DNA of 64,000 nucleotides from Clostridium folliculivorans (GCF_024341905.1 NZ_BQXY01000002.1:186001-250000), one strand, 5' to 3'; positions 7,954 through 17,513 are shown, counted from the stretch's first letter. Notes: generated from the sequence alone by a model not told the origin. Program-made: numbers and translations.

Positions 7954-9162
7954 ATGAAAAATAATAAATGGGCTAGCAACACAATTTATACAATAAGTAA
8001 ACGGATTAGAGAACACAAAGAAATGCATGAGAAGCAGCATCAGCTACATATGGAATACCAAAAAAAGATACATGATATAAATGGTTTTTATAGACATAGT
8101 AACGAATTTCAAAGATATAGAAATCATATAAAATACACAAGGCCGTTTATAGTAGTTTTTAACTTAATCATATGGTTTCTAATATTTCGATTTTTAGGAA
8201 TCAAGACATTAAGTATCATATTTGCATTACTAGTTAGTATTGGAGGATTAGTTGAATTTTTCTTTCTTGCTAACTTGGAAAAAAGAATATTTAAACCAAT
8301 AAATCAGCTTAAAGTCGGAGTAGAAGAAGTTGCTAAAGGCAATTATGATATAAAGGTTGATTGTGAGATTGAAAACGAAATAGGAGTTTTAGTAAAATCC
8401 TTTAACGAAATGGTGAATAGACTTAAAGAAGGTGAAGTGCTAAAACAACAATATGAAGAGAATAGGAAATCTCTTATTGCAAATATTTCACATGATTTAA
8501 AAACTCCAATTACATCAATACAAGGTTATATTGAAACCATGGCTGATAGAAATGATATTCCAGTAGAAACAGTAAATAAGTATCACCAGATTATATATAA
8601 TAATGCAGCATATATGAACAAACTTATCGATGATTTATTTTTATTTTCAAAATTAGATATGCAAAAACTAGAGTTTGATTTTCAAAATATAAGTATTAAA
8701 GATTTCATGGCTGATTTGATGGAAGAGTTTAATTTTGAACTTGAAGATAGGTCCATAGCCTTTGAGTATGAAGATAAGTTATCTAGGAAGCTAGATTTTA
8801 ACATAGACTTAAAAAGAATTCATCAAGTCTTTAGAAATATAATTGGAAATGCAATTAAATATGGGGATGAAAAGAATCTAAAAATAAATGTAAAGTTGTA
8901 TGAAAAGAATAATTTTATACAAATTGATATTGTTGATAATGGATCGGGTATACCGGCAGATAAATTACCGTATATTTTTGATAGATTTTATAGAATTGAT
9001 TATGCAAGAACAAAAAACTTAATGAGTACTGGGCTAGGACTTGCAATATCTAAAGAATTGGTTGAAGCACATGGCGGAAAAATTAAAGTTAGAAGTAGAG
9101 AAGGTGAAGGAACCTGTTTTACAATAGTGATTCCTGCGAAAGAACATCTGAAGGGAGAATAA
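7954..9162 (+). CDS. Sensor histidine kinase with minimal membrane sensor (HAMP-HisKA-HATPase)
   Basis: This ~402-residue kinase has a long charged cytoplasmic N-terminus (~60 residues), then two close membrane spans (about residues 65-110) with almost no extracellular loop, a HAMP linker (~112-165), HisKA with phosphoacceptor His180 in ANISHDLKTPIT, and a HATPase domain with IGNAIKYG, DNGSGIP and GLGLAIS motifs. The loop-less sensor is like intramembrane-sensing kinases that work with ABC exporters. I prefer ATG 7954, preceded by AGGTGAG, over GTG 7945, which lies within that site. The response-regulator gene follows 4 bases later. It is a paralogue of the kinase at 48681. Confidence 0.9.
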   Translation: MKNNKWASNTIYTISKRIREHKEMHEKQHQLHMEYQKKIHDINGFYRHSNEFQRYRNHIKYTRPFIVVFNLIIWFLIFRFLGIKTLSIIFALLVSIGGLVEFFFLANLEKRIFKPINQLKVGVEEVAKGNYDIKVDCEIENEIGVLVKSFNEMVNRLKEGEVLKQQYEENRKSLIANISHDLKTPITSIQGYIETMADRNDIPVETVNKYHQIIYNNAAYMNKLIDDLFLFSKLDMQKLEFDFQNISIKDFMADLMEEFNFELEDRSIAFEYEDKLSRKLDFNIDLKRIHQVFRNIIGNAIKYGDEKNLKINVKLYEKNNFIQIDIVDNGSGIPADKLPYIFDRFYRIDYARTKNLMSTGLGLAISKELVEAHGGKIKVRSREGEGTCFTIVIPAKEHLKGE

Positions 9163-9166
9163 TATT

Positions 9167-9856
9167 ATGAAAATTTTAATTATAGAGGATGACCTAAATA
9201 TAGCTGAGATGGAAAGAGATTTTTTACAACTAAATGGATATAATGCTGAAATTGTTCAAGATGGGACAGAAGGCTTAAAGATGGCTTTAACAGGGCATTA
9301 TGAAGTTGTTATAGTTGATTTGATGCTTCCTGGTAAGAGTGGGTATGAGATAACAAAAGAGATAAGAAAGAGTCTAGAAATTCCAATCATAGTAGTGTCG
9401 GCTAGAACTGAAGATATTGATAAGATAAGAGTTTTAGATTTTGGAGCAGACGATTATATGACTAAACCATTTAGTCCAGCAGAGTTGACAGCTAGAATTA
9501 AGTCTCATATAAATAGATACAATAGGTTAAAAGGAAATATGGAAGCCAAAGAGCTTATAATTAGAGGTGGTCTTGAAATAAATATGTCATCTCATAGAGT
9601 TTCTGTATATAGCAAGGAGATACAACTTACATCAAAAGAATATTCAATATTGCTATTACTTGCATCTAACCCGAATGTAGTTTTTACTAAAGAACATATC
9701 TTTGATAAAATATGGGGAGATGAGTTTTTTGGAGATACAGCTACAGTACCTGTACATATACAGAAGATAAGAAAAAAGATTGAAAAAGATCCATCCAATC
9801 CTGAATTTATTGAAACCTTATGGGGAACCGGTTATAGATTTAAACAAAATAAGTAG
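9167..9856 (+). CDS. OmpR/PhoB-family response regulator
   Basis: The 229-residue protein has a receiver domain (IIEDD acidic pocket, phosphoacceptor Asp51 in VVIVDLMLPGKSG, Lys in TKPFSP) and a C-terminal winged helix (from ~130; LTSKEYSILLLLASNPN, TVPVHIQKIRKKIE, WGTGYRF). It forms an operon with the kinase 4 bases upstream and the GNAT gene 15 bases downstream. The divergent DrrAB-like exporter is the obvious candidate target. It closely resembles the regulator at 50171. Confidence 0.94.
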   Translation: MKILIIEDDLNIAEMERDFLQLNGYNAEIVQDGTEGLKMALTGHYEVVIVDLMLPGKSGYEITKEIRKSLEIPIIVVSARTEDIDKIRVLDFGADDYMTKPFSPAELTARIKSHINRYNRLKGNMEAKELIIRGGLEINMSSHRVSVYSKEIQLTSKEYSILLLLASNPNVVFTKEHIFDKIWGDEFFGDTATVPVHIQKIRKKIEKDPSNPEFIETLWGTGYRFKQNK

Positions 9857-9871
9857 CAATGTGAGGATAAT

Positions 9872-10330
9872 ATGAAGTTTGATTTTAGAATACCAAAAGA
9901 AGAAGATTCATCACAAATAGCAACTTGGAAATATGAGGATGAGTACTCTTTCTATAGCAATGATAAAACTGAAGAAAAGCAAGAATGGGCATTAAATATT
10001 CATACTGAAGAAGATGCTTTCACAATTTTTGATGAAAACAATAAACTTGTTGGCCACTGTAGTTTTGATAATGAGGATGGAGAAATAATTCTTGGATTGC
10101 AAATGGAACCAAGTTTTACAGGACAAGGAAATGGGTATGAATTTGTTAAAGCAATTTTAGATTTTGGAAAGAAGAAATATAGATATGATAGAATTTCACT
10201 TTATGTTGCTAAGTTTAACAAACGAGCCATTAAGGTTTATGAAAAACTTGGATTTTATAAAATAGACGATTTTACTTGGGAAATATATAATGAAGAAATA
10301 GAATTTTTTGTTATGGAAAAGTGTTATTAA
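9872..10330 (+). CDS. GNAT-family N-acetyltransferase
   Basis: This 152-residue GNAT has the acetyl-CoA pyrophosphate-binding motif in PSFTGQGNGYEFVKAIL and the typical C-terminal segment NKRAIKVYEKLGFYK. The RimJ/RimL-like layout (FRIPKEEDSSQIATWKYEDE at the N-terminus) fits acetylation of small amines or protein N-termini; the substrate is unknown. It follows the response regulator by 15 bases with a GAGGATA site and is probably the third gene of that operon, ending at the terminator at 10362. Confidence 0.88.
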   Translation: MKFDFRIPKEEDSSQIATWKYEDEYSFYSNDKTEEKQEWALNIHTEEDAFTIFDENNKLVGHCSFDNEDGEIILGLQMEPSFTGQGNGYEFVKAILDFGKKKYRYDRISLYVAKFNKRAIKVYEKLGFYKIDDFTWEIYNEEIEFFVMEKCY

Positions 10331-10361
10331 AGATTAAACACTCAATCTGAAATCTAATTTA

Positions 10362-10390
10362 AAAATTGCCATATATGTGGCGATTTTTTT
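10362..10390 (+). terminator. Intrinsic terminator
   Basis: The stem ATTGCCA/TGGCGAT (one G-T pair) is followed by seven T. Confidence 0.8.
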
Positions 10391-10487
10391 GTATAAAACT
10401 TTTATGATTTTCTTTTTGAAATCTTAGTATATTAATTATGTAAATCGCCAATGGCAAGTGATGAATAAAGTTTGAAAGTTAATTATG

Positions 10488-10516
10488 TTGACAATAAAAT
10501 AACCTTATGATAGTAT
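10488..10516 (+). promoter_or_regulatory. Promoter of the ArsR-family gene
   Basis: TTGACA (10488-10493), 17-bp spacer, TAGTAT (10511-10516). Expected start of transcription is about 10523. Confidence 0.6.
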
Positions 10517-10527
10517 AATAGCAATAA

Positions 10528-10543
10528 TTCGATGAATATCGAA
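10528..10543. promoter_or_regulatory. Candidate ArsR operator
   Basis: The dyad TTCGATgaatATCGAA lies just after the predicted start site. Imperfect dyads with TTCGAT-like half sites are usual for ArsR/SmtB autoregulation, so autorepression is inferred. Confidence 0.65.
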
Positions 10544-10569
10544 ATATAAAAGATCAGGAGAAAATCTGC

Positions 10570-10854
10570 ATGAAACTTGATGATAACACAATTGGACAGG
10601 CTGTTAAAGTTTATAAAGCTTTAGGAGAGCCAACGAGAATAAGAATTATTAAAATTTTATATAGGATTGATGAATTGAATTGTAATGAAATTGAAGACAA
10701 GGCTTGCATATGCGCAAAATCTACATTATCACATCATATGAAGCAGCTAGCTGATTGCGGATTAATTGAACTACGTAAGGATGGTATATATCATTATTAC
10801 AGTCTAAACAGAGATGTATTAAGGAGTTTTGTTTCACTAGATTGGGATGACTAG
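10570..10854 (+). CDS. ArsR/SmtB-family transcriptional repressor
   Basis: This 94-residue winged-helix repressor has ALGEPTRIRIIKIL in the first helices and the recognition helix CICAKSTLSHHMKQLADCGL. The Cys-x-Cys pair at the start of the recognition region (ACICAKS) plus further Cys (LNCNE, ADCG) suggests soft-metal or metalloid sensing, as in thiolate alpha-3-type sensors. It is preceded by its own promoter and dyad operator. No transporter or reductase gene follows (the next gene is lon), so either the regulon is elsewhere or it is only self-controlled. Confidence 0.9.
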   Translation: MKLDDNTIGQAVKVYKALGEPTRIRIIKILYRIDELNCNEIEDKACICAKSTLSHHMKQLADCGLIELRKDGIYHYYSLNRDVLRSFVSLDWDD

Positions 10855-10890
10855 CATAAAAGCTAAGTTGTAAGCTATATATTTTTTAGG

Positions 10891-10918
10891 ATATAGTTCT
10901 ATAGATATAGAACTATAT
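10891..10918. promoter_or_regulatory. Perfect 13-bp inverted repeat upstream of lon
   Basis: ATATAGTTCTATA-GA-TATAGAACTATAT is a perfect palindrome with a 2-base centre, ~86 bp before the lon start codon. It is not followed by a T tract, so an operator is more likely than a terminator. The binding protein is unknown. Confidence 0.5.
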
Positions 10919-11003
10919 ATGTACAACGGAATAGATATAAAAGTATTTGGATGAAAGAACAAATTAATGACTGTTATAGTCAAAATAATGGAGATGAATA
11001 AAA

Positions 11004-13385
11004 ATGAACAATTTAAACATAAAAAAGGAATTGCCTTTAATAATTATACCAAATACAGTGCTTTTACCTGGTAAGAGTATTACAGTAAAAACAAGTAAAG
11101 AAGTAGGTGATAGCTTTTACAATAGAGTTATGGCTGAAGAAAACTACGGTATTGTTTTAGCAATAAAAGGTGGAAAACAACTAGAAGCATATGAAGAAAC
11201 CGATTTTTATACTGTTGGAACATTAATAAAATTACAGGAAAGAAAACCACTTCAGGATGGATATCATTTTGTTATAGATGTGCTAGAAAGAGTAGCAGCA
11301 GATGAATTTATAAAAGAAGGGGAGGATTTTAGAGTAACTTTCAACTATGTACCTGATGTCATAGACTTAGCTGAAAATAATCAAAAAGAGATTATAACTA
11401 ATATTAAGACCTTAGTAGGTGAAATAAGTGGTCATTTTAAGGGTTCAGAAACTTATGTTGAGTACATAAAAAAATTGGATGATATCACGGCTACAATAGC
11501 TTATTTATTCCCTTTTATGAATATAAATTTTGAAGCTAGACAAGCTTTCTTGGAGATTCGCTCTCTAAGGGAGAAAAGTTTAAGATTTTTAGATATTTTG
11601 ATAGAACAACGTGAAGCTATAAAGTTTCAAGTAGAGATATCAGAAAAATACAATAGCAAAGTTAATAAAAATTATAGAGAACAGATGCTAAGACAACAGC
11701 TTAAGGCTATTCAAGAAGAACTTAACGAAGCAGATGAGAGTAACACTAAAAGAAAAAAAGACTATAAAGAATTAATTGAAACAGCGAATATGCCTGAAGA
11801 TGTTAAAGAAGTTGCACTTAATGAACTCGATAAATTAGAGAGGCAAAGCCAAAACAGCACCGAAGGAAATGTTATTAGAAATTATCTAGATTTGCTTACA
11901 AGTTTACCTTGGGGAAAAAGTGAAGTAAGAGATATTGATATAGCTGCTGCAAGAGATTTATTGAATAGCAAACATTATGGACTTGATAAGGTTAAAGATA
12001 GAATAATACAGCACCTTACAATAATGAAGCTGAAACAAAATAAGCAAGGTTCGATTTTACTTCTTGTAGGGCCTCCAGGTACAGGTAAAACAAGTTTAGG
12101 TAAAAGTATAGCAGAAGCTTTAAATCGTAAATATGTAAGAGCTAGCCTTGGTGGAGTTAGAGATGAATCTGAGGTCAGAGGGCATAGAAGAACTTATGTT
12201 GGAGCACTACCAGGTAGAATAATTCAAGGAATGAAGAAAGCAGGAGAAAAGAATCCAGTTTTCATACTAGATGAAATTGATAAGTTAAGTGTATCAGCAA
12301 ACGGAGATCCATCTAGTGCACTACTAGAAGTTTTAGATCTAGAACAAAACAATAGTTTTTCTGACCATTATCTAGAAGTACCATATGACTTGTCAGAAGT
12401 TTTCTTTATAGCAACAGCAAACTCATTAAGAGATATACCAGGACCGTTAAGAGATAGAATGGAAATCATTGATATAAGCAGTTACACAAGTCATGAAAAG
12501 TTTTATATAGCAAAAGAGCATTTAGTTAAATCAGTACTTGAAGATCATGGACTAAGCGGTGAGCAACTAGTTATTGAAGATGATGCAATAAAGGTTATTA
12601 TTGAGAAGTATACAAGAGAAGCCGGTGTCAGAGGATTAAAGAGACAATTAGCTAAAGTTGCGAGAGTTTCTGCAGAAAAAGTAGTTAATGGAGCTATAGA
12701 TTTACCTTATATAATTAAGGCAGACATGGTTACAGATATTTTAGGACATAATGCAATTCAGTATGATAGAGCAAACGAAAAAAATGCACCAGGTGTTGTA
12801 ACCGGTCTTGCTTGGACACCAGTTGGTGGGGATATATTATTTATTGAAGGGGTATATATGCCTGGAAATGGACAACTTATTCTTACTGGTCAGCTTGGGG
12901 ATGTGATGAAGGAATCTGCAAAGATTTCGCAAAGTCTTATACGTTCAAGACTCGCTTTAAGCTTAAAGAATTTTGAGTTTAATAAAAATGATTTACACAT
13001 ACATGTACCGGCAGGAGCTACTCCGAAAGACGGTCCATCAGCGGGAGTTGCATTATTCACAACTATAGCTTCTTTAATAACTGGTTGTGAGGTAGATCCA
13101 AAGCTTGCTATGACTGGAGAAATATCATTAAGAGGTGCTGTGCTTCCAGTTGGTGGAATTAAGGAAAAAGTGCTTGCAGCACATCGTGCAGGTATAAAGA
13201 GAGTAATTCTTCCAAAAGGAAATGAAAAAGATATTCAGGACATTCCAGTTGATGTAAGAAATGAATTAAAGTTCATTCTTGTAGAGACAATTGAAGATGT
13301 ATTAAGAGAAACTATTAATATGAATTTACCAAGTCCTAATGCTCTTAACATAGCAGAAGAGATAGAACAATTAATCACGATTTAA
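11004..13385 (+). CDS. lon: ATP-dependent Lon protease (LonA)
   Basis: Lon degrades misfolded and short-lived regulatory proteins in the cytoplasm. The 793-residue protein has the N-terminal substrate-binding domain (1-~205), a coiled-coil linker, the AAA+ module (Walker [13 protein letters not shown], Walker [11 protein letters not shown]) and the C-terminal protease with Ser679 in [11 protein letters not shown] and Lys722 in [11 protein letters not shown], the same numbering as the E. coli catalytic dyad. The gene is monocistronic, with a GGAGATG site, an upstream palindrome at 10891 and a terminator at 13438. No CtsR-type direct repeat was noticed upstream. Confidence 0.97.
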   Translation: MNNLNIKKELPLIIIPNTVLLPGKSITVKTSKEVGDSFYNRVMAEENYGIVLAIKGGKQLEAYEETDFYTVGTLIKLQERKPLQDGYHFVIDVLERVAADEFIKEGEDFRVTFNYVPDVIDLAENNQKEIITNIKTLVGEISGHFKGSETYVEYIKKLDDITATIAYLFPFMNINFEARQAFLEIRSLREKSLRFLDILIEQREAIKFQVEISEKYNSKVNKNYREQMLRQQLKAIQEELNEADESNTKRKKDYKELIETANMPEDVKEVALNELDKLERQSQNSTEGNVIRNYLDLLTSLPWGKSEVRDIDIAAARDLLNSKHYGLDKVKDRIIQHLTIMKLKQNKQGSILLLVGPPGTGKTSLGKSIAEALNRKYVRASLGGVRDESEVRGHRRTYVGALPGRIIQGMKKAGEKNPVFILDEIDKLSVSANGDPSSALLEVLDLEQNNSFSDHYLEVPYDLSEVFFIATANSLRDIPGPLRDRMEIIDISSYTSHEKFYIAKEHLVKSVLEDHGLSGEQLVIEDDAIKVIIEKYTREAGVRGLKRQLAKVARVSAEKVVNGAIDLPYIIKADMVTDILGHNAIQYDRANEKNAPGVVTGLAWTPVGGDILFIEGVYMPGNGQLILTGQLGDVMKESAKISQSLIRSRLALSLKNFEFNKNDLHIHVPAGATPKDGPSAGVALFTTIASLITGCEVDPKLAMTGEISLRGAVLPVGGIKEKVLAAHRAGIKRVILPKGNEKDIQDIPVDVRNELKFILVETIEDVLRETINMNLPSPNALNIAEEIEQLITI

Positions 13386-13437
13386 TTTGATTACCGAAAA
13401 CAATAAGATAATTCTTACATTATAATATATAAATAGT

Positions 13438-13487
13438 ATCCTATAAGTAGACTTTAAATAAAAGCTACTCTATAGGATATTTATTTT
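13438..13487 (+). terminator. lon terminator
   Basis: ATCCTATA pairs with TATAGGAT (13471-13478), extended by AGTAG/CTACT, followed by an AT-rich T tract. Confidence 0.75.
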
Positions 13488-13960
13488 TAAATAGTGTGAT
13501 GTTAAAGTACTGTATTGGAATCAAGTGGTTAAAAATCTCATTCTTTAATTTCTATCATATTATTAAAAATATCGCATAATAATAAATTATAAAATTACTG
13601 AAATTTGCGCAAATAGAAAATTGAAAAAGTAAGTTATCATTGCAGATTAATAACGTATATGATAAGATATGGTGAAAATCAAAAACAACTAATCTATCGC
13701 AATTGATCTGATTAGTAATTCAATTAGTGATTTATGCATTCCTGACGATTTTTAGATTAATATATTTTATAACAAATATAAGTTAATAAAGATAAAATAC
13801 TAAAATCCCAAGTTTGTTTTCAAGATTCCTCAGGCTTCTGAGAGGAGAATTTGAAAATATAAATTTAATTATGAAGTGGTACATACATATAAAGTAAGCT
13901 AAGGATTTTATAAGGAGTGTATTTATAAAATAATATATATTTTTAGAAAGTGAGGATTTA
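13488..13960. other. Repeat-bearing gap between lon and the 14004 gene
   Basis: It contains an R2 relative (13504-13548: AAAGTACTGTATTGGAATCA then AGTGGTTAAAAATCTCATTC) and an inverted R3 copy (13797-13882). The minus-strand frame at 13783-13992 lies over the R3 repeat and is not convincing as a gene. Confidence 0.5.
13797..13882 (-). repeat. R3 dispersed repeat, inverted copy
   Basis: Its reverse complement aligns with 3036-3107, with the shared stretch CACTTCATAATTAAATTTAT. It has a palindromic core CCTCAGGCTTCTGAGAGG. Confidence 0.6.
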
Positions 13961-14014
13961 ATGAAACTGCATGATAATACGCAGTTAATCATTAAAAAAA
14001 GTTATGACAAATGA
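13961..14014 (+). CDS. Short leader frame (17 codons), possibly the 5' part of the next gene
   Basis: ATG 13961 has a good GTGAGG site and encodes MKLHDNTQLIIKKSYDK, ending in TGA after overlapping the start of the 14004 frame. It contains a run of seven A (13994-14000). Removing one A would fuse it in frame to the downstream gene. It is therefore either a translationally coupled leader peptide or the true N-terminus separated by a homopolymer frameshift. Confidence 0.4.
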   Translation: MKLHDNTQLIIKKSYDK

Positions 14015-14240
14015 TGAAATATATAAGCGTATAATGGTTATGACTAGTGTTAAAAGTGCAATAGAGTATATAAAAACTAGTGATGTGAATAAAGCTGATT
14101 TAGTTAAACTATGTAAGAGATATAATATTAATATTATAGAAGGAAAAGCTACTAAGGAAGAAATAATTGATAGATTTGTAAAAGAAACACTTGGAGTTAA
14201 GCTAAGAAAAAAGGCTGTACATAGATATAATACTAAATAA
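14004..14240 (+). CDS. Small conserved-looking protein of unknown function (78 aa)
   Basis: This small, basic, mostly helical protein (IYKRIMVMTSVKSAIEYIKT, then ADLVKLCKRYNINI and TKEEIIDRFVKETLG) shows two helix-rich halves separated by a KATKEE turn. This is loosely like SAP/LEM-type or Rho-N small nucleic-acid-binding folds, but I do not recognise the family. The ATG at 14004 has no ribosome binding site of its own; it overlaps the 13961 frame, which does. Translation must depend on coupling to that frame or the N-terminus is misplaced by a frameshift in the A7 run. A terminator follows directly. Confidence 0.55.
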   Translation: MTNDEIYKRIMVMTSVKSAIEYIKTSDVNKADLVKLCKRYNINIIEGKATKEEIIDRFVKETLGVKLRKKAVHRYNTK

Positions 14241-14245
14241 TACTG

Positions 14246-14285
14246 AAGGTAAATTCCTGATTTATGGAAGTTACCTTTTTTTATT
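14246..14285 (+). terminator. Intrinsic terminator
   Basis: AAGGTAA (14246-14252) pairs with TTACCTT (14271-14277), followed by a T run. Confidence 0.78.
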
Positions 14286-14530
14286 TATTATATAATACTT
14301 TATTAACGTAGATACGTTTCACTGATTGGTGAGTAAAAATTCAATAAAATGAAGATAACTAAAATGGTTTATAATATACTTAGTGTATAATGTTGAAACA
14401 TCTAATAAGTGACAAAAGAATATTTTATTAGATGATGATTACCTAATTTTATACGGATATAAGAAAAGTAATATGACAATAAAATATGAACATATTAAAT
14501 TATAATATAGTGAAAGGATTCAAAAAAAAT

Positions 14531-14977
14531 ATGGACTATGTAAAATACATACGTGAAAAAGTAAAACATGATGAAATCAATCTTACAGGTGTAAATGTTT
14601 TGATTATAAATGATAAAAATGAGGTGTTGCTTCAAAAGAGAGGTACATATCCTTTTAAATGGGGACTTATAGGTGGAATTACTGAACTTGGTGAATCTCT
14701 CGAAGAAACAGCGATTAGAGAAGCAAAAGAAGAGACTGGTCTGGACATTAATGAACTAGAGCTACTTGGAACTACTTCAGGCGGAAAATGCTATATTGAA
14801 TTTCCAAATGGAGATAAAGCATATTTTATTTCTGTTGGTTATGTTAGTAAAAGCTTTAGTGGTAAGCTAACAATTGATAACAATGAAACAAAAGATTTAA
14901 GTTTTTTTAGTTATGAAAATCTTCCAGAAGATATACCTAATAGTCATAAAATAATGATCAATAAATATTATAGCTAG
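14531..14977 (+). CDS. Nudix hydrolase
   Basis: The Nudix box is complete: GGITELGESLEETAIREA followed by KEETGLDI, matching GX5EX7REUXEEXGU. The ~148-residue protein hydrolyses a nucleoside diphosphate linked to X; the substrate is not predictable (MutT/ADP-ribose pyrophosphatase-like N-terminus TGVNVLIINDKNEVLLQKRG). I prefer ATG 14531, downstream of GAAAGGA, over the in-frame ATG 14486, which lacks a ribosome binding site. Flanking genes are unrelated. Confidence 0.87.
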   Translation: MDYVKYIREKVKHDEINLTGVNVLIINDKNEVLLQKRGTYPFKWGLIGGITELGESLEETAIREAKEETGLDINELELLGTTSGGKCYIEFPNGDKAYFISVGYVSKSFSGKLTIDNNETKDLSFFSYENLPEDIPNSHKIMINKYYS

Positions 14978-15088
14978 GACATAATTATTTGCCATTAATT
15001 CCCTCTAAAATATAAAGTTTTGGTCTAGATTTACGAAAAGTATATATATGGGTAAATTACAAATTTAATTAAAATATGGGGGATTTAT

Positions 15089-16369
15089 ATGGAAATAAAT
15101 AATGTTGCTGTAAATAATTTTATTTTTAATAATTATGATGTAAATAAAAAAAATAATAATGAATTATCTGTTATGCCAATAGATGAGAAAAAGGATTCTA
15201 TAGATTTTAGTATAGACTACTCAAATGATCAAGTTAAAAATATATTGGAAAATGTTCAACAGTCATTTGGAATATTACCAAATGGTATTAACGATGATTA
15301 TTTAAATGGTGTAAATGATATTTCTACACCTATATTCAATATGGACTTAATAAATAAACAAAAAGATTATTCCATTAAGGATTATTCAGAACAATATGGA
15401 AGTATTTTGAAAAATATAACAAATTCAAGCTTAGATGACTACACTAAAGATAGGCTTACAAATATATTAAATAAATCTTATGATAATTTCACTGAGAATA
15501 AAGGAATAGAGTATGGAAAAAAATTAGATGCATTCTTTAATATGTCTAGTAGTGCGAAAGAATTTTATTATAAACAGAAAACTGATATGGGGATTATAGC
15601 TGATAAATTGATAGATAAAGATCGAACAATAAGTAATATTAAGAATATTATCAGTTCTGCAAAAATATTTTATGCAAACAACTTAGATAGCAGTAATGAA
15701 GAGTTTGAAGCATTTATTAATAGTAAGTTTGCCACTACTGATAGAGTAGATGAAATGTCTTATAATGATTTTAATGCTGTTAATAAAGCAATAGATTATA
15801 TATATGCTAATGGAGGGGTAAAAGATACTGAGGCTGTAAAAAAATCTGTAGATATTCTACAAGTTGAAGGTGCATCCGCTAAAATTATGGATCTATATAA
15901 AACTGCTATAAAACAAGACCTAGAATTAACAAATAGAGTTGATGCATATAAAAATATTAAATTTGGTTATGAGGACAATATTAAAAAGTTAAAAGAACAA
16001 AGTAATGCTGATGAAAAACGCCTAAATTCACTTGAAAAATTAAGGCATGAATTAGTAAAAGAGTATAACAAACAAATGCAGAAATTGAAATATGAAAGTT
16101 ATAAATTAAAACTAATGGAATTAAATGCTGGACAAGTGGTAGAATATAACGAAGAATTAGAAGATCTTACGAAATATCACAATTTAAGATTAAAGGGGTT
16201 AGATGAGCAAAGAAGTGAAATTGAAAAATCTATAGCTGAAAGAAAAAAAGTTATAAATGAAACAACGAAACACTATACTGAGTTTATAAAATCACCTGCT
16301 TCTGCTATAGATGATTATCTAAAATCTGAATCAAATAAAAAATCAGGAGATGCTGATTTAAGGAAATAA
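15089..16369 (+). CDS. Uncharacterised Asn/Lys-rich coiled-coil protein (426 aa)
   Basis: I do not recognise a family. No signal peptide or membrane span is seen. The N-terminal ~75 residues are Asn/Asp-rich and probably disordered. Residues ~80-290 are helical with a low-complexity polar composition. Residues ~295-400 form a strongly predicted coiled coil (KKLKEQSNADEKRLNSLEK, then YNKQMQKLKYESYKLKLMEL and LRLKGLDEQRSEIEKSIAER). A GGGGGAT site precedes the ATG. It is flanked by Nudix and Gfo/Idh genes on the same strand with gaps over 100 bp, so it is probably transcribed alone. A cytoplasmic structural or phage/spore-related role is possible but nothing in the sequence proves it. Confidence 0.7.
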   Translation: MEINNVAVNNFIFNNYDVNKKNNNELSVMPIDEKKDSIDFSIDYSNDQVKNILENVQQSFGILPNGINDDYLNGVNDISTPIFNMDLINKQKDYSIKDYSEQYGSILKNITNSSLDDYTKDRLTNILNKSYDNFTENKGIEYGKKLDAFFNMSSSAKEFYYKQKTDMGIIADKLIDKDRTISNIKNIISSAKIFYANNLDSSNEEFEAFINSKFATTDRVDEMSYNDFNAVNKAIDYIYANGGVKDTEAVKKSVDILQVEGASAKIMDLYKTAIKQDLELTNRVDAYKNIKFGYEDNIKKLKEQSNADEKRLNSLEKLRHELVKEYNKQMQKLKYESYKLKLMELNAGQVVEYNEELEDLTKYHNLRLKGLDEQRSEIEKSIAERKKVINETTKHYTEFIKSPASAIDDYLKSESNKKSGDADLRK

Positions 16370-16541
16370 GAGTACATTGAACATACTTTAATATAACAAG
16401 AGATAGAGACATATCATGTGATTTTTGATTTAAATATAGATAAATAAAATGGTATTAGAATATTAAGTAATATATACTTATTGTAAAAGTGCATTTTATT
16501 TATATAACGATAACAGACAATGTGGATCATGAGGTGATAAA

Positions 16542-17450
16542 ATGAAGATTGGGATTATTGGATTAGGGGACATTGCAAAGAAAGCATATTTACCTGTTCT
16601 TTCAGAAAAAGAAGATATAGATTTAGTTTTATGTACGAGAAATTCTGTAACATTAAATAGTTTAGCAGAAAAATATAGGATTAAAGAAAAATATAATACA
16701 GTTGAAGAACTTATTAGAAGTGGTATTGATGCGGCTTTTATTAGTACTGCTACAGAGGCTCATTTTGAAGTAGCTGAAAAGCTTATAAAACATGGTATAA
16801 ATGTATATATTGATAAACCTATTTCTATGAATTATGAGGAAACCAGAAGTATAGTAAAACTCGCAAAGGAAAGCGGCAAAATAGCAATGGTTGGTTTCAA
16901 TCGTAGGTTTATACCAATTGTTAAGGAGTTGAAAGAAAAAGGAAAACCTACAATTGTTATTATGCAAAAAAACAGATTTGCATTACCTGATAAAGTAAGA
17001 AGATTTATTGTAGAGGATTTTGTTCATGTTGTAGATACCTTAAGATTTTTGATGGGAACTGAAGTTAGAGATTTAAAGGTTCAGTATCTAAGAAATGGTG
17101 AACTACTTGATAATCTAGTAATAGAGCTTATAGGTGATGGTGTCACCGCTATTGGGATTATGAATAGAAATGGTGGGGTCACTGAAGAGATTATTGAATA
17201 CATGACAAGTAGGGACAAATATGTAATTGATAATTTGACTGAAACAACACATTTCCATAATAAAGATATAAAAGTATCTAAATTTGGGGATTGGGAGCCA
17301 TCTTTATTTAAACGAGGATTTTATCAAATTGTAGATCATTTCATCGAATGCGTTAAAAATAATACAGAGCCTATACCTTCTATCTATGATTCATTAATTA
17401 CACATGAGCTTTGCGAGAAGATTGTAAAATATATAGATGATAAAGCTTAA
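16542..17450 (+). CDS. Gfo/Idh/MocA-family NAD(P)-dependent oxidoreductase
   Basis: This 302-residue oxidoreductase has an N-terminal Rossmann fold (MKIGIIGLGDIAKKAYLPVL, residues 1-120), the family's sugar-binding lysine motif (YIDKPISMNYEE, corresponding to EKP), and a C-terminal alpha/beta substrate domain. Such enzymes oxidise or reduce sugars, inositols or their derivatives. The GAGGTGATAAA site supports the ATG at 16542. It stands alone, so no pathway can be inferred. A very strong terminator follows. Confidence 0.88.
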   Translation: MKIGIIGLGDIAKKAYLPVLSEKEDIDLVLCTRNSVTLNSLAEKYRIKEKYNTVEELIRSGIDAAFISTATEAHFEVAEKLIKHGINVYIDKPISMNYEETRSIVKLAKESGKIAMVGFNRRFIPIVKELKEKGKPTIVIMQKNRFALPDKVRRFIVEDFVHVVDTLRFLMGTEVRDLKVQYLRNGELLDNLVIELIGDGVTAIGIMNRNGGVTEEIIEYMTSRDKYVIDNLTETTHFHNKDIKVSKFGDWEPSLFKRGFYQIVDHFIECVKNNTEPIPSIYDSLITHELCEKIVKYIDDKA

Positions 17451-17478
17451 TTAAAGTTTGCCTTATTTAATTGTAAAA

Positions 17479-17513
17479 AAACAACCAGTGATAATATTCA
17501 CTGGTTGTTTTTT
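17479..17513. terminator. Bidirectional intrinsic terminator
   Basis: Stem ACAACCAGTGA/TCACTGGTTGT with A and T runs on both sides, between convergent genes. Confidence 0.9.
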
